From Asterias rubens (lineage: Eukaryota > Echinodermata > Asteroidea > Forcipulatida > Asteriidae), in the NCBI RefSeq assembly GCF_902459465.1, contig NC_047062.1, positions 6,450,501 to 6,514,500 of the forward strand: 64,000 nucleotides of DNA, written 5' to 3'. Below the pieces are notes generated by a model. The model was not told where the DNA came from, made no database searches, and saw only the letters and a list, made by a program, of their open reading frames with translations. A program made the position numbers and the translations under genes. Below, piece by piece: positions 1-12,054 of the stretch (positions are counted from its first letter, which is position 1; every line of letters begins with the position of its first letter).

Positions 1-654
1 GAAACAAACATTTGCCGATGAAAATTTATAATTTTGTTCATTGTTGAAAATAACTTTCAGTTTCTCACTTGAAATTGTAAGAAATTGTTGTGTATAAAAC
101 GGCAAGATATGCACATATGTTGTTTTAATACAGGCAAGTTGATGTTTCAAATGGTGTTTACTTGTTGTTATGGTTACTTTTCCAAAACAGAAGGTTTTTT
201 TTTAAAAGTTGTTTCGTTACATACAAGTAGATGACACATTACATGTATGTGTTTGAAGGCCTGAAGCTAAAACAGAAACTAAAATCCTAAGCAGAAATTA
301 CTGGGATAACCCCCTCCCCATTACCCATGGTCCTATTTCTCCTACTTCCTCCTTTCCCCTTTGCATTACTCAATGTTCCAAGATGAGCAAAACTCTTGAG
401 TTTGTATTTTACAAAGTCTTCTCAATATGATAATAAATCTTATTTTTACGCTCAAGAAATGCAAAAGCAACCAAAGGAACAAAATAGACTACAAACCTGT
501 AGATTTGTACTTTATTTTGTTTTTACAAACAATAACAATGCAACAAACAATAATACAAATAAGTATAACTTTAGAATAGAAGTGGGTTTTTAAATGGGAT
601 TCGGAAGAGTTTAGGGTATTGACTAATCAAACAGACTGAGAAAGACTATTCCAG

Positions 655-842
655 CTTTTTGGCATTTCTCAATAGCTTCGTCTTTGAAAGGGCAAAGGCA
701 CCAAGGAATTTTCTCCTTTGTAAAGGGCACCCTATGAGAAAATTGTACACTTCTAGAGCATTTCAAGGGCACCAAGGGCAAGGCAATGACCAGGGGCACT
801 GAGGCAATGGCCTTTATTTCTTCCCTGAAGTATCAGCCCTGG
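655..842 (+). repeat. Dispersed repeat R1 (GGGCACCAAGG family)
   Basis: The sequence contains the phrases AAGGGCACCAAGG, GGCAATGACCAGGGGCACTG and a CTTCGTCTTTGAAAGGGC start. The same unit recurs diverged at 6238-6420, 9703-9772 and, reverse-complemented, at 11725-11900 and 41988-42140. It has no coding potential or clear terminal repeat. It is a genome repeat of unknown class. Confidence 0.7.
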
Positions 843-1499
843 TACATTTATCTGTACGCAGGTGTCAACTGATATCGTTCTGGTGTACAGACAGTTTTGT
901 CAACGACTGAAGCTACGTTACTGGCGAGACATTTCACTGCTGACTCTATAGTCCACACCACAAACGATAAACAGTTCAGACAACCCACATTCCGAGGCAA
1001 TACTAACACACGAGAGTAAATTATTAACAAGCCCTACCCGCTAAACAACCCCTGGTAAATTGTCTCAGTACAAAAGTACACTCTGCTAAAATGTAAGTCA
1101 TTTGTTAATATAACTGTTAATGAGATTTCTATCAAGTCATGCAACTCATTATGGAGTAATTTCATGGTCAAATTGAGGCCGATTTACCAATCACTTTAAA
1201 TCGGTCAATACTAAATACTTCTGCGTGGCACGAGCAGTCTTCAGAAGCCAGTTCATATGAGATCACCGTGGCCAAAGGGGCAGGAACTGGAGTGTCTTGT
1301 GGGTTGTGCAAACACTGCACCATAAGGACACAGTGGAAATGGCATCCTTTTCTCAGTGGGAGAGCCACAAGTGAAAATAAATGACAAAAGTTCATGTCTG
1401 GTGAATCAGGAGAAAAAAAGGGAAATTAAAGCCATTAGGGTATAGCATGTTTCAAAATAGAAACAGAAAAAGTGAGATGAGACCCTTTGAAGCGTGATG

Positions 1500-1521
1500 C
1501 GGGGGGGGGGGGGGGGGGGGG
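1500..1521 (+). repeat. Poly-G tract
   Basis: An uninterrupted run of about 22 G. Shorter G or C runs occur at 3610-3619, 12286-12297, 16312-16324, 29337-29349, 44505 and 44884. Length is likely polymorphic and prone to sequencing error. Confidence 0.9.
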
Positions 1522-4394
1522 AGGTTAAGAAATAATACTGCAGGAGGTGGCCTGAAACGCAGTATGGTGTCATTGGATTCAGTACATTGTAATGTGGGTT
1601 GTTTTTAAGTGAGGCATCATCATTATATGCTGCATCATTCAGATCAGTGACATCAAAATCATTACAGCAGATATTCACAGGTAATCTGTTTTTAAACTTG
1701 TTGTGATATTTTCAAAGAATTTGTCAATCAACAACTGCTGAGTTTTTTGTTGTCGTAAAACAAATGCGATCCAATTGTGGACAAAAGGTGCAGATGTATC
1801 AACTGAACGTAACTTCCTACTAGATTTTAACATGCACCTTTTTTACTAGGAAGTGTGTTTAAAAACATGTACATATGGGGAGGATCGGTAACTGGAATGT
1901 TTTGTAAGGGAGGGGTGGGGTGGGGCAAATTCCAATCATTAAAAAAAGAAGGCAACGAAAACATGACACACACCTAACCTTTGCAAACTGATCACCCTGA
2001 ACCTTTTTCTATCCCTCTCAGAGGTGATTTAAATCAGTGGGAAAACACCATTCCAACAGGAAAAGAAAAAAAAACTGGTTTCCGCCGACACCTCCATATA
2101 TGCCTAGATCACACCCTGAATGACTTATCATCGATGGTTCTATTTTGACCCAAAATATACATCAGCTCAATGGGGCAGGGTCTGTATATATGTATACATG
2201 AATCCAGGTTGGGTTTGAACTTGACTGAACTTGTTTACGTGGGTTGAAGATGGGGACAAAGTCTAGAGACTCTGTATGCTAGGATGACTCAGCCTCATGT
2301 CCGTTCAGGAATGGATTTTCTCAAGGTTGATGGAGGAGAAGGAGTTTGAAAATGTTTGGCTGATTTGGGTTCAGTTGATCCCACTGGGAATTACTTGGGC
2401 GGAATATTTTTAAAAACAGATATTTAGGGGTTTTGGAAAGCACTTACATGTAGGTATGAAATGTTACAGATGTGCAGAGTATAGCCAACTGTAAATCACT
2501 GAAGAACAAGAACATTGTTAGTTATTGGTTCATTCTTGAGCATGCTTTTTCCTCTTAATGGCAAACATTTAAAAAATGAAAACAAAATCACTATTTTATC
2601 TCAATGCAGGTTGGCAACTGCACCAAAACATTTTACATCCATTCTTAGATGTGCATTTTTTGACTGACTGCTTCATATTTCATTTAAGAGATCATCACCA
2701 AACTAATCCTCAGAATACATCGATCATACTTCCAACCAAAAAAAAAAAATAAAAATAAAAAAAAAAAAAAAAGGGAACAATCTCTCCCAAATTTCACCTG
2801 AGTTTCCACTGTGTTTTTATTCTTACCATTACAAGGAATAACTTCAAGGATACATGTACACGTGTATATCAATAGTAAAATTAGTTTAAAACTATATGTA
2901 CTATTACCCAATTCTCAGATTTGTTTTCTTCCTCTATTACAGTGCTTACACACTTCGGTGTAAGGGTAAAAAACGATAACAGTCATTCTTTTTCCCAGAT
3001 GCAAATTTAACATTTATTGGAACATTTTTTTAACATTGACTATTCTAAATAGCCCCTAAGAAAAATAGAGCATGTTTACGTGATGTGACTACTCATTACT
3101 ACAAGTGCTATAGTACACTTTAAACACGTAAAGCTTATTGCACACTTGCGTTGTGTTTCTTTTAACAGTATTAGTCTTTGCCACATTTGCGTAAACCCAC
3201 ACACTCGAAGGTGACGTGCACACATTATTAATCCAATTCTGCATTATTCAGAAACTAGCCCAGATGATACTCACAGTACAGAAGCGATACTAAATGATGC
3301 TTTATACAATGCCTATATATAGAATCAATAGTTATTTATGAATATTTTGGGAATGTGCTATTTTTCTCGATAAATTTTCACCGCTACTCAAGGAAAATAT
3401 CAACCTTTCGTGTCCTAAAAAAAGAGTCTAACTGGAGTAAAAGGTCAAGTGGTGTAAGGCATGCTACGCGCAGGTTTTATTCTTGAACTTTTAAAATTGG
3501 GTGTTTGATTAAAAAAAATACAAAACAAATTATCTTTCTCAATAGGTTACCATCATTGCCATCCATTTGGTTTGCAGTGGATTTAAGATTGCTCTGGGCA
3601 ATGGCCTTCCCCCCCCCCCCTCCCCTCCTTCTAGTAGTTTTTTTGTTTACAGCAGACGGAGAAACCACTTTCTAATTTGAGTTTTTTTTTTCGTTTGTCC
3701 AATAACAACTATTTTCTTAAGGTATTAAAAACCAGTCGCTAGCGATCGGTTGGTGCATGAAAGAGCTTACACTAAAACACTATCAAAGTCAAGAAAATAG
3801 TTTTTGAAGCACTAACGAATCACTATTGTTTATTTAGATTGCACCAAATAAAACAAGCTAATGCACCAATCCCTCACAAAACAAATATCGTTTTTCGTTA
3901 GTTTCATTAAATGCTATATCACTCAAATTGATCAAATTTCACAGGTTCGATGAATTGGTGCATTTATTAAAAACTAGAGAATGGAAATTAATTTACTCTG
4001 TCGGAAAAACCGATGATGTCTGCCTGTGGAGTGTTTTCCTGCATGACTCAGGAAAGCACCCAGTAGACTGTGCATATCACACATTGATGTAGGGTCGAAA
4101 ACAAATTAATATTTGATATCCCTGATGCAAATTTGATTAAAGACAGGGTATACCCTTGGTTGTTTTTAACCGTTGGATTGTGTTACAATAAGGCAAACAT
4201 GTGGTAAGCTTCTAACTAGGCCATCTTCTAATCAAATGCTTTTATTGGCATTAATTTTAGGAGTTATTATCAAACTATAACTTCCCTTTAAAGTTGCATT
4301 ATCTGTTTTTAGAGAAAGGAAGAAGCAAAGTCAGGGTTCCTTTACACATCACTCACTGTCAATACCTCCCGTAATAATTGATTTTATGTAAGAC

Positions 4395-4511
4395 CTGGGC
4401 TCTGCTTACCAAGTTACCATGGAATTCTGTGCTTATAGCTTATAGAAATCACAAGCCTAACAGGATGCCATAATACTTTGGTGGTAAGCAGAGACATGAA
4501 ACTGGGCCCAG
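4395..4511. repeat. Foldback element, GGGCCCAGTTTCATG family
   Basis: The right end reads TGGTAAGCAGAGACATGAAACTGGGCCCAGG in pieces, and its reverse complement matches the left end CCTGGGC...TCTGCTTACCA, with the left arm shortened. A fuller member of the same family lies at 44567-44825. Non-coding, probably a non-autonomous inverted-repeat element. Confidence 0.6.
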
Positions 4512-4906
4512 GCAAAACCTTGATGTAGATATTTTTGGTTTTCACTTCCTCCTGATAATGTTCCATCCTTCATTCATTCCAGCTAAACTGAGTCCAAACA
4601 GATTTCTTTGAATAGACAGTAAAAGGAAACTCAATTGTGCAAAGTGCAAAGGCCCTTGATAAGCACACTGACATCAACATGAGCAATCAAAATCTACTCC
4701 CAAAGGAAACCAAGTTTATTATACCAATCAAAAAAATGTGGAAAATTTCCCAACCTCCTTGCAACTTTTCTGTGAAACACATCAACATGTTCATGGAACC
4801 AAGTACCCTTTAAATAGCAATTTGAGAATAAGATTTGAATGTCTGTTACATGTACATTGACTTACTTACAAGTGACTGCTTAAGTTTTAATATCTCAAAC
4901 TAGAGA

Positions 4907-5103
4907 CAATAGACCGATCCATTAAGCTCCGCCTCATTGCGTATTGACCAATCACAACGCAACGAAGGTCCGACACTAAGGTCCGACATGCGTGCGCGTG
5001 TGCTTGGCGCGCGCGGCAGAGTTGTGCGGAAAGGCATTGGAGAGCCCCACATGTTCTTGCTCACATGTGCGTCGTGGGCGGAGACTACTGGATCAGTCTA
5101 TTG
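4907..5103. mobile_element. MITE-like element with inverted ends CAATAGAC
   Basis: The left end CAATAGACCGATCCA and the right end TGGATCAGTCTATTG are near-perfect inverted repeats, with GCTCCGCC and GGCGGAG continuing the match inward to about 26 bp. The interior is GC-rich (GCGTGCGCGTGTGC) against an AT-rich surround and has no ORF. No certain target duplication is visible. Confidence 0.7.
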
Positions 5104-6237
5104 GTGAATTAAATGGTTTAAGGCGAGCTTTTGCAGAGTTGGGTAAGAGACGGTAAACATGATTCTGAATGAATGTGTATGCCACTATAACAACAATTAG
5201 GTTTGTGTTCTGAGTTCACTAAACCAAAATAAAAGCAACATTTCTTATTTCATGAAATGACCCATTCCAATTATTACCACAGTACATGTGTGTCACTTCA
5301 AACCACTTTGACTTAAATATCCTTAAAGGGTGGCACAAAATTGCAAAAAAAGAAAAAAAATTATTGACAGCCAAACCAAATTTCAGTTCAATATGTTACT
5401 TTGGGGATTTTCCTTTTAACCATAAAATCCATATTGTACGTCTTCCACACTTCAAGACAGGGTTGTTTTTCTGGCTTTGTTTTAACATAAACTTTTCAAA
5501 TACAAATATCTGAGAACAAAAAGTATTGTTGTTTACCCTAACACCAACCCCAATGACAATCCTTTATATGAGATTGTTGTTTGTATAGTTCATTGTGAGA
5601 TGGTATATAAATGGCAGTGAAAGCTTGAAATTTTCCTTTTTTTAATTTTTACAAAGTACCTAAAGCTTGTTAGTTTATACATAATTAACTAATTCTATAT
5701 TGAGATCAAGGCTGTTTAGTGCACGTACTTCTTTGTACAGTTTCCTTTGTTGCAAAATTAGCAATTAATTCATTTCCTCATTTTCGGTTCAGTGCTTAAT
5801 TGGTCTCAAAAGTTGTTGTTATTGGGTTTTGTTTGGGTTGTTTTTTGTTTTGACTCATATGGCTCATTATTTGTTGGATGGTGGAAACTTGAAGGTAGAT
5901 TTTTGCATTCCTAACCTCCTCATGCTGAATTGTGAATAATTTACTTTAGCCTACATCTTTCACTTAGTGATGATGACTGTTCAATTTATGTAAAAGTTTC
6001 ACGTCCGACAATTAGCTTTCATCGTTTCCAAAATTGCAGGGAAGTAACAATTGTTTCCTCTTAAAAACTTTTGTTCAAATGACGTAGTTGCTTCTCAAAT
6101 GTTTTCTTCTTCCTTTTTTAGGGATGGTGGATTGTGAAGAAATCCAAATCCTACACCCCTTCCACTATTGTGCAATTGTCAATAACTAATTACATCTATT
6201 TGCTTTCACTTTCCACAAGTTAACGTTATTACAGGCC

Positions 6238-6420
6238 TGAAATTTCATCTTGAGAGGGCAGGGCCATTTTCATTTTGCAAATGGCACTTCTATTTGAAAA
6301 TCTTAAAAATTCTATCATGTCTAAGTGAAACTTTTGAAGGAGCACCAAGGCCAAGATTGGGGCAATTTGCTTAAGGAATGGCCATTTTCTCCCAATTGTA
6401 GGTGAAGGCTGGACTCCTTT
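6238..6420 (+). repeat. Dispersed repeat R1, diverged copy
   Basis: Shares GAGCACCAAGGCCAAGATTGGGG and the 'AATGGCCATTT' ending in short blocks with the R1 copy at 655-842. Non-coding. Confidence 0.5.
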
Positions 6421-7221
6421 CTCTATAATATCTCACTATTGATGATGAAAGCATGGGTGTGAGTACTTGAGAACAAATAGGTCAGTCAAGTATGCAAGGA
6501 TAAAATTGGAAGCACTTGGATTGATCTTGGTGCCTAATAAGATATCTATCACTATTTGCTATAATTTGAGGACCATAATAGTACATGTAGAAGCACTCAA
6601 ATAATGATGCACACAAACATGACATCAACTGTAAAATCAAGTTTGAGTGAGCTATGATTCTAAAAAAAACTCAAACAATACAAATGTGAACTACATGTGT
6701 TTCCATTATGATAAGGTTATGCAGAAGGTAGAACATTCAAACTAATGTCAACAGAGTGAAGCTGGAAGGAGAATTTATAGTCTGGTACCTATATTGCAGA
6801 AGGCAAGTCACCAGTAAGGCTGCACTGCTGGTGCATACGTTGTCAAAAATGTGCAGGGAACAAGACAAAAGATGTGGTAGCTTGCCAAAGATCTATTTCA
6901 TAAACAATTCATTTAAAAAAATGGAATTTATATAACTGCCAACTCGCCAAGAATTCCCAGCCGGATTCCACCTGTGTTTATGGTCTTTAGGGGACTATCC
7001 AGTTACATTTTCATAACATAAAGGAAAGGGAACTGTGGTGTCACTAAATTAAATTACTGACTTTTCCCCAAAAAAAATATTAACAATGGAAATTAATGTG
7101 AACAATTCTCTGAAATAGGAGCAGGTAAATTATGAGAATTTAAGAAGATAACGGTGACATGTTTTGCTGTTGTTTATATAAAGTTATAATGATATAAAAA
7201 AAGATGGGATTCAATGAACAG

Positions 7222-7545
7222 TTTAAAGGCACTGGACAAGTTTGTTAATTGTCAAAGACCAGTATTCTCACTTGGAGCATCCCAACATGCATAAAACTAC
7301 AAACCTGTGAACATTTGGGCTCAATTAGTTCAAGAGAATATTGAAAGAAAAAACACTGTTGTGGCAGTACAATGTGTGTACTTTGTGAGGTTTCAATGCA
7401 TAATTTGGGTGAGAAATTACCTCTTTCTCAACTACTACGATGCTTCAGAGGTGGCTGTTTCTTACAATGTTTCAACAGCTCTCCATTGCTCATTAGCAAG
7501 TTGTTATGCCAACAGTAATTTTGAGTATTTACTAATAGTGTCCAT
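7222..7545 (+). mobile_element. TTAA-targeting MITE, family A
   Basis: Begins TTTAAAGGCACTGGAC and ends AATAGTGTCCATGG, the two ends being diverged inverted repeats. Internal blocks TTGTCAAAGACCAGT, ATGCATAAAA and TTTTGAGTA match the other family A copies at 22319-22758, 23068-23421, 23790-24155, 30978-31337, 37394-37755, 38346-38594 and 47075-48101. Non-coding; this is an old, mutated copy. Confidence 0.75.
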
Positions 7546-8971
7546 GGTGATAGAGGCATTTATGTGAACACAAAAGGAGAGGTTTAATAACATATTTTGT
7601 CCCGATGAGAAACATCTTAATACCTTGTCCAACAGGCCGAATGAACTATGCATTGCTTCTCCTCTTACCCTGACCTAATTCTTCATTCATGTAAGGGCAA
7701 GGATGACTTTCCATATAGTAAACGTGCAATCATTCTGCATTCAATGAAGAAAACGGAAATAGTGTATGTTCTGGAAAACATACCAAGGCGGACCAAGGCA
7801 ATGACTGACGACCATGCATCAGGCAAGGTACCCCAAAACTCAAATAATTATTCAGTCATTGTTTTTTTTTCACCCAACACGCATAATACAAGCACTAAGT
7901 GCTAAAAATGTAATTATGTTGTATTATATAACACCAAAGCAGATCCTATTCATTTGATTGGAGGACTGTCCGTCACGTGTTAGCAAATAAAAGTACTTTT
8001 ATCATCCTACGTCACTCAGCGTGCATTTTTCGTTCCATCAGAAAAATACTATTGCACGCTGAGCAAAAAACATCACTGAGTGCATGTGTCTTTGATAACA
8101 CAGCAGTGTTACAATGCACATACATGTACTAGCATTCGGCAACTGCGTGTCTCAAAACAGCTTTTCAGAACGCACATTGTCAAACAGGCCGATCGAAAAG
8201 AAACGGGTTTAATTTCACAATTGTAGGCCTACGCTTTGTTTATTTTAAAAGTTGTATCCTCCAATCAAAATGCAGGCCTGTGAGCGGGTCATGAAAAAAA
8301 ATGCGGAAAATTGTTGTCCGGATTTTGGGCCAGCACTACGAACGTAATAAAAGGCTTTTATTAAAAACTTAAGTGTAGACAACTCATTCATAGAAACATA
8401 GGCCACAATTCTTACATGTAACAATGTGTTGTACATCATCATTTTCAAGATATTTTTGTAGCATTCCTTTATGAATAAATCCACAAGCGCGATAAGTCCT
8501 CGTCGTCGACTGCAATTTATTTTACTTGTCGCAAAAAACCATGTGTGCCTAATCTTGTCTCAAGGTGTTGCCTTTTTTGCCCTCTATTGGTGCAATGAAA
8601 CAATGACATTGAAGTACATGTAAAATATACATCGTGCTAAACGAAAAATTAACAACAACGGCTCCAATGAAAGACCAACACGGAGCATTGTACTGGGTCT
8701 AGCCCCCGACTCACATGTCAAAATCAAATCGCAATTAAAGTGCTTCTCGATTCCAGGTACGTGCTGCTTTTGACGATCTATTTCGGATGTAAAAAAAAAG
8801 AAGGTAAAAACAGAACAGGAAAAAAGCGGAGCCCGCAAGAAAAACAAGGAACGGGAAAAAAGCGGAACCAAAGAAAAATGCGGACTGGGAAAATTAAAAA
8901 GAGCGGAAATCCGCTTTAAAGCGGAGATTTCACAGGCCTGAAAATGACAAAGATCTACTTGGATGTTATAT

Positions 8972-9141
8972 AAAACAAATAATGAATGTTTTTCATTCGT
9001 GCAATAGTGCAAATATGTTCATTCGTTGAAAGATGAAATGTTCCATACAACTCGGCTCCGCCTCGTTGAATAGAACATTCCATCTTTCAACTCATGAACA
9101 TATTCGCACCATTGCACTCATAAACATTAATTATTTGTATA
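8972..9141. repeat. Foldback element around CTCCGCCTC centre
   Basis: The left arm (GTGCAATAGTGCAAATATG, then TTCATTCGTTGAAAGATG) is complementary to the right arm (CATCTTTCAACTCATGAAC, then ATATTCGCACCATTGCAC). A short centre CTCGGCTCCGCCTCG separates them. The complementarity continues outward through AATAATGAATGTTT and AAACATTAATTATT. Non-coding hairpin-forming repeat. Confidence 0.75.
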
Positions 9142-9702
9142 CTATTCTATTACTAATTTCTAGCATAAGCTGCAGTGCAGATCTGTCTATCTCAAAACGA
9201 ACAGCAGTCTAGGGGTCCATGGTCCAATATGTAACACAGTATTTTACATTTTTATTGCTTTGGTGCTAACACCTCTGTAGTGTACAGAAAAACAACCCGG
9301 AATCCGCTGACCCTTCAGTCAATGCTAATAGGCTCAATAGGTTTGTTTAACAGGTGTGCTGTTATCGCAGCTCTTGTTGTTGTTGTTGTTAGGGTAATGG
9401 CAATTACAGTTTATACACAAATTACAAACCACCAGGAAGAATCATGTTTTAATTGCAGGGCACACTTATTAGAACTGCTGTCAAGCACAAAGTAGCTAAG
9501 CACAATACATATTTTGCTAACCAGATTAAGATTGTTTGCTAAAGTACCATTGTAGATCTGTGACTGGTATTCTGCTAGTTTTGTGCTTAGTAAAGACATT
9601 TTTTTTGCAACATTTTCTGCTGCAGCAGCTCCCAGGATTGGGCCTTATGCTTTAAACAAAGGGTGTTTTTTACACCTGTTTATGAGAAATTATTTTTGGG
9701 AG

Positions 9703-9772
9703 CTGGACTATTTCAAGGGGCACCAAGGCAATAACCAATCCCAGAGGGAGGCAATGGGGGCAATTGCATGTG
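9703..9772 (+). repeat. Dispersed repeat R1, fragment
   Basis: Contains TTTCAAGGGGCACCAAGGC and GAGGCAATGGGGGCAATTGC, matching the core of the R1 copies elsewhere in the window. Confidence 0.55.
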
Positions 9773-10120
9773 TGAACCATCAATCCTGGAGCAGTACTTT
9801 AATTGTTTTGATATAAGTACGCCTCCGTACATTGTACCTCATACATCATGTAGGTTAAGAACAACTTTTATTTTAGACAAAAACCTGAATCAAAATGGTC
9901 TAGTAATCAAAGTTGCAAAGTAAACCTGTGCTAAGATTTTCTTTGAGACAACGCACATACTTTAATTTGTGGTTCTGATAATTGATAGCAATACCAACAA
10001 TGTAATTTCTCCTGCATCTCGAAATGTGTTCAGCTGTTGTTTTTATGACTCTGTAATTTAGGGGGAAATAATTATACAAAATGTAAAACTTCCCATAAGA
10101 CCATGTGTGTAGTATCTCAC

Positions 10121-10198
10121 CTGCCAGAAAATGCCATGGAATGTACACAGCCGCTCTTCTTGTAAACATGGTTGCAATGTACAAAGGTATCTTAAAGT
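10121..10198 (-). other. Possible in-phase cassette exon of AKT
   Basis: On the minus strand a 78-nt segment is bounded by a good acceptor (TTGTAGCTTACAG) and a good donor (CTGGCAG|GTGAGATAC). Its length is a multiple of three, and joined to the preceding AKT exon (which ends after one base of a codon) it stays open for 26 residues. The residues do not resemble any part of a PH domain and would interrupt it. It could be an alternative or poison-free cassette exon, an exonised repeat, or chance. Confidence 0.25.
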
Positions 10199-10722
10199 CT
10201 GTAAGCTACAAATGCTAGTGGCTTTTTGTTTTGTTTTGGGATCCATTGGTTTCACTACCAGATATTGAATAAATAAGCGGTCCATAGGTTTTGTTGATTT
10301 TTTACAGGTCTTTTGTTAGTCTGTGCTGAGATCAGTAAAATTCTTATCAAAACATCAGGAGAGAGTTGGGCTGACATGAGAAGCCAGTAGAGTTTGTTGG
10401 TATAACAAGACCAGGGCACAAGCTACATGTTAAGCATATTAAGCCAATATGCGCGAATTGCAGGCTTTTAAAGTATTACTTGCCGAGGTTTTTGAAAAAA
10501 TTAGTAACAAATGTCTCAACAAATATTTTAGCATGTACATGTACATGTACAACGTGTTTATCAAGACTGGTATCCACACGACTCTCCTGAAAAAATATCG
10601 CTTAGCGATTTTCACTTTGTTCTAAAAAAATTGACGACTAACATCTTCATTCAGTGAGAAGGGATTAATGTCATGGCCAAAAACATGATCTACAAAAGAT
10701 ATCAAAAAGGGACTCCACCTAC

Positions 10723-10854
10723 CTGCAACTGAAAAGTTGTTCAAGACTTTTTGTTGACACTCAGTACGAGTTGCAGGCTTCTCTTTGTAGCCAAGGAAGT
10801 TGCCATTGGACATCAGCCGGAAGTACCTCGGCCTCCAGTTTCTTATGTACTCTC
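10723..10854 (-). CDS. AKT: AKT/PKB serine-threonine kinase, coding exon 2 (PH domain)
   Basis: AKT is the PI3K-pathway kinase recruited to the plasma membrane by its N-terminal PH domain binding PIP3. This 132-nt exon encodes the stretch [12 protein letters not shown], then [15 protein letters not shown], then LNNFSVA, which follows the AKT PH-domain pattern closely, including the two arginines of WRPRYF that contact the phosphoinositide head group in known AKT proteins. It is bounded by the acceptor TTTGCAG and the donor GCAG|GTAGGT and keeps splice phase 1 at both ends. Its upstream partner is the exon at 11950-12054. The next PH exon (the segment after NNFSVA) is not in the window. A 7-8 residue insert relative to vertebrate AKT (TRTECQQ region) is visible before LNNFSVA. 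Confidence 0.9.
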
Positions 10855-11724
10855 CTGCAAAGAAACAAAATCAAGGTTAGCACAAAAAACTGTGAGAAGA
10901 GTTACAAGGAACCACAGAGAACACGTGAGGGTGGTCCCTAGAAAGATTTCTGAAATCGTGAAAAATCACAAATTAAGAAGGAAATTGATGACTTCATTTC
11001 ACAGGCTCAATTTAGAGTGGAAGTTGATAGGCCCCTATTGCTTAGAACAACAGCTCAAATGTTAAGGCCCAGCCAAGCAAGCCTTGATATTAGCTACTTT
11101 TATATAATATAAAGAAAATTGGGCGGGGGAACAAAAACAAAATTTCCTATATAAAAAAAAGCTAAGATCAGTAAACAACAAATCAGTTCAGATATGGAGG
11201 CAATGACATAGTGATAGAATTAGCTGGAGAAATGCAATTGAACATCTTGTATATCCGAAGGATGACATGTTGACGACTAATAAAAATAGGTTTTGTGTAG
11301 CACTAATTCTGTTCAAACGCTTACCAGTTAAACAGAACTTATCCTTAATCAATTCCATAAAATGTTTAATGTTACAAAATCTTTTCAAAACTCAAACTCA
11401 TAGGCCATTGTCATAAAAAAAGGCATTCAATGTGTAAAACGAGCCACAAACAACCGGCCATAACTTATCAAATTCTGTCTCAATAGTAAGGCTCATTTCG
11501 ATGTTTTGTCTCATACTGTGTACAATGTGCTGTATAACGGGAACAAAGTTTCTTCTCGGCAGAAATAATGACGGAAACCTCATAGTCTCTAGTAGACCTT
11601 GCATCTGGTGCCCATCGACTACTTTGCACTGATTCTCACTGATGACAAAGGGGGGCCAGACCATTTAGTCCTACACGCCTCAATCTGGTTACATTGATTT
11701 CAATTTGGAAAACAAACAAGGGCA

Positions 11725-11900
11725 GGCCTAATACTTACTGAAGGCAACAGAGGCGATTGCCTCCATGTCCCCTGGTCATTGCCTTGGTGCCCTTGAAATG
11801 CTCCAGAAGAAATTTATAATTTCCTTATGGGGTGCCCTTTACTAGGGAGAAAATCTCATTATGCCCTTTCCCTTTCAAAAACGAAGCATACACGCCTGCA
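11725..11900 (-). repeat. Dispersed repeat R1, inverted copy in AKT intron 1
   Basis: Reverse complement of the R1 unit: TTGCCTTGGTGCCCTTGAAA, then GGGGTGCCCTTTAC and CCCTTTCAAAAACGAAG. It lies between AKT coding exons 2 and 1. Confidence 0.7.
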
Positions 11901-11949
11901 AGGGATGACTGCCCTATAATAAAAACCAAAAATCTTCTTGAGCACTAAC

Positions 11950-12054
11950 CTCGTTTGCTGACCCATCCTTCTTTAACGACTGTGTGATTACCGATTGAAT
12001 CCTCACCATCCGCCGCTGGAGACAGGTTGGAGGCTAGCATCCTGGATCACTAAA
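11950..12054 (-). CDS. AKT: AKT/PKB, first coding exon (start of PH domain)
   Basis: The minus strand reads an acceptor CTCGTTTCAG ending at 12055, a 14-nt 5' UTR, then ATG at 12040-12038 and 91 coding nt to the donor CGAG|GTTAGT. The 30 residues end in VVKEGWVSKR, the first strand of the AKT PH domain, and the split glycine codon joins exactly to GEYIRNW in the next exon. The N-terminus is about 15 residues longer than in human AKT1. The lysine of KRG corresponds to the known phosphoinositide-contacting lysine 14. The upstream acceptor implies at least one non-coding 5' exon at higher coordinates; 15304-15365 is a candidate. Confidence 0.88.

Larger units (their letters stand above)
1..10722 (-). 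other. Presumed AKT intron, no further exon recognised
   Basis: This 10.7 kb stretch lies downstream (minus strand) of the second AKT coding exon. I searched both strands for the rest of the PH domain (the segment after NNFSVA) and for kinase-domain motifs and found neither, so the next exon is probably beyond the left edge. The sequence is AT-rich and holds only short open frames without family signatures. It carries the dispersed repeats listed separately: 655-842, 4395-4511, 4907-5103, 6238-6420, 7222-7545, 8972-9141 and 9703-9772. The weak spliced-exon candidate at 10121-10198 also lies here. Confidence 0.6.

Noticed and set aside
8584-9012. 142-codon minus-strand open frame
   Set aside because: It reads through a purine-rich repeat stretch and the foldback at 8972-9141. 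Composition is low-complexity Phe/Leu, with no domain and no splice support.
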